Shown here piece after piece: positions 5,825 to 5,827 of a stretch of 5,827 nucleotides of DNA. The notes under the pieces are model-generated. The model was given only the letters and a program-made list of their open reading frames with translations. It was not told the DNA's origin and made no database searches. The position numbers and the translations under genes are program-made. The stretch's first letter is position 1; each line of letters begins with the position of its first letter. This DNA is from an uncultured Bacteroidales bacterium (GTDB lineage Bacteria; Bacteroidota; Bacteroidia; Bacteroidales; Paludibacteraceae): positions 1-5,827 of the forward strand of contig CAIUKZ010000524.1 of the NCBI GenBank assembly GCA_903899865.1. The letters run 5' to 3'.

Positions 5825-5827
5825 AAG

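Larger units (their letters stand above)
5697..5827. other. Non-coding sequence foreign to the peptidase; probable edge of an inserted element or acquired locus
   Basis: Homology to NlpC/P60 proteins stops after TTTTTC at 5691-5696. What follows starts with a short interrupted palindrome (TGACT 5699-5703, AGTCA 5709-5713), then AT-rich sequence, then two perfect palindromes described separately. No gene is recognisable. An ATG at 5747 opens 27 codons to the window end, but the translation is low-complexity and passes through both palindromes, so I do not call it. No transposase or recognisable insertion-sequence terminus can be confirmed because the window ends. Confidence 0.45.

Noticed and set aside
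5747..5827. Open frame of 27 codons from ATG 5747 to the window end
   Set aside because: It runs through both palindromes and a promoter-like box, and its translation looks like non-coding sequence.

Overview
The window looks like chromosome of a Bacteroidota bacterium, probably of the Cytophagales/Sphingobacteriales kind. The signs are a TonB-dependent receptor with a Bacteroidota-style C-terminus, a 7TMR-HD (PgpH-like) phosphodiesterase, a leaderless SH3-NlpC/P60 peptidase of the Bacteroidota type, A-rich rather than Shine-Dalgarno leaders, and TAnnTTTG-type -7 boxes. The assignment is by eye; no search was run.

Layout. (1) 1-1443, plus strand: the C-terminal barrel of a TonB-dependent receptor (cut by the window start), then a secreted DUF2271-like protein, then a strong 14-bp hairpin that probably terminates the unit. 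This looks like an outer-membrane uptake unit with its periplasmic accessory. (2) 1444-about 2722, plus strand: an AT-rich, cassette-like module of two tightly coupled genes, a pentapeptide-repeat protein and a stand-alone GyrI-like (SbmC-fold) protein separated by one base. It is followed by an imperfect palindrome resembling the attC-like repeats that often sit between small accessory genes in Bacteroidota. An 8-bp word, GAACGAAA, occurs just before the module and inside the palindrome behind it. (3) 2857-4884, minus strand: a complete 7TMR-HD phosphodiesterase with all HD-domain metal ligands, probably hydrolysing cyclic di-AMP. (4) 4885-5099: divergent intergenic region with a -7-like box on each strand. 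(5) 5100-5717, plus strand: an SH3-NlpC/P60 cell-wall endopeptidase that breaks off just after its catalytic Cys region, before the catalytic His. (6) About 5697-5827: sequence that does not belong to the peptidase, with two perfect palindromes of the same design (TTTGCG...GTTT...CGCAAA), the second lying on a TATATTTG promoter-like box. This looks like the left edge of an inserted element or an acquired gene starting beyond the window.

The least ordinary parts are the two accessory stretches. In the first, two families that both have gyrase-interacting members are packed as a two-gene unit on a possible cassette. In the second, a peptidase gene is cut at a junction with twin-palindrome DNA. 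The rest is ordinary chromosomal content. I see no tRNA, rRNA, CRISPR array or transposase gene in the window.
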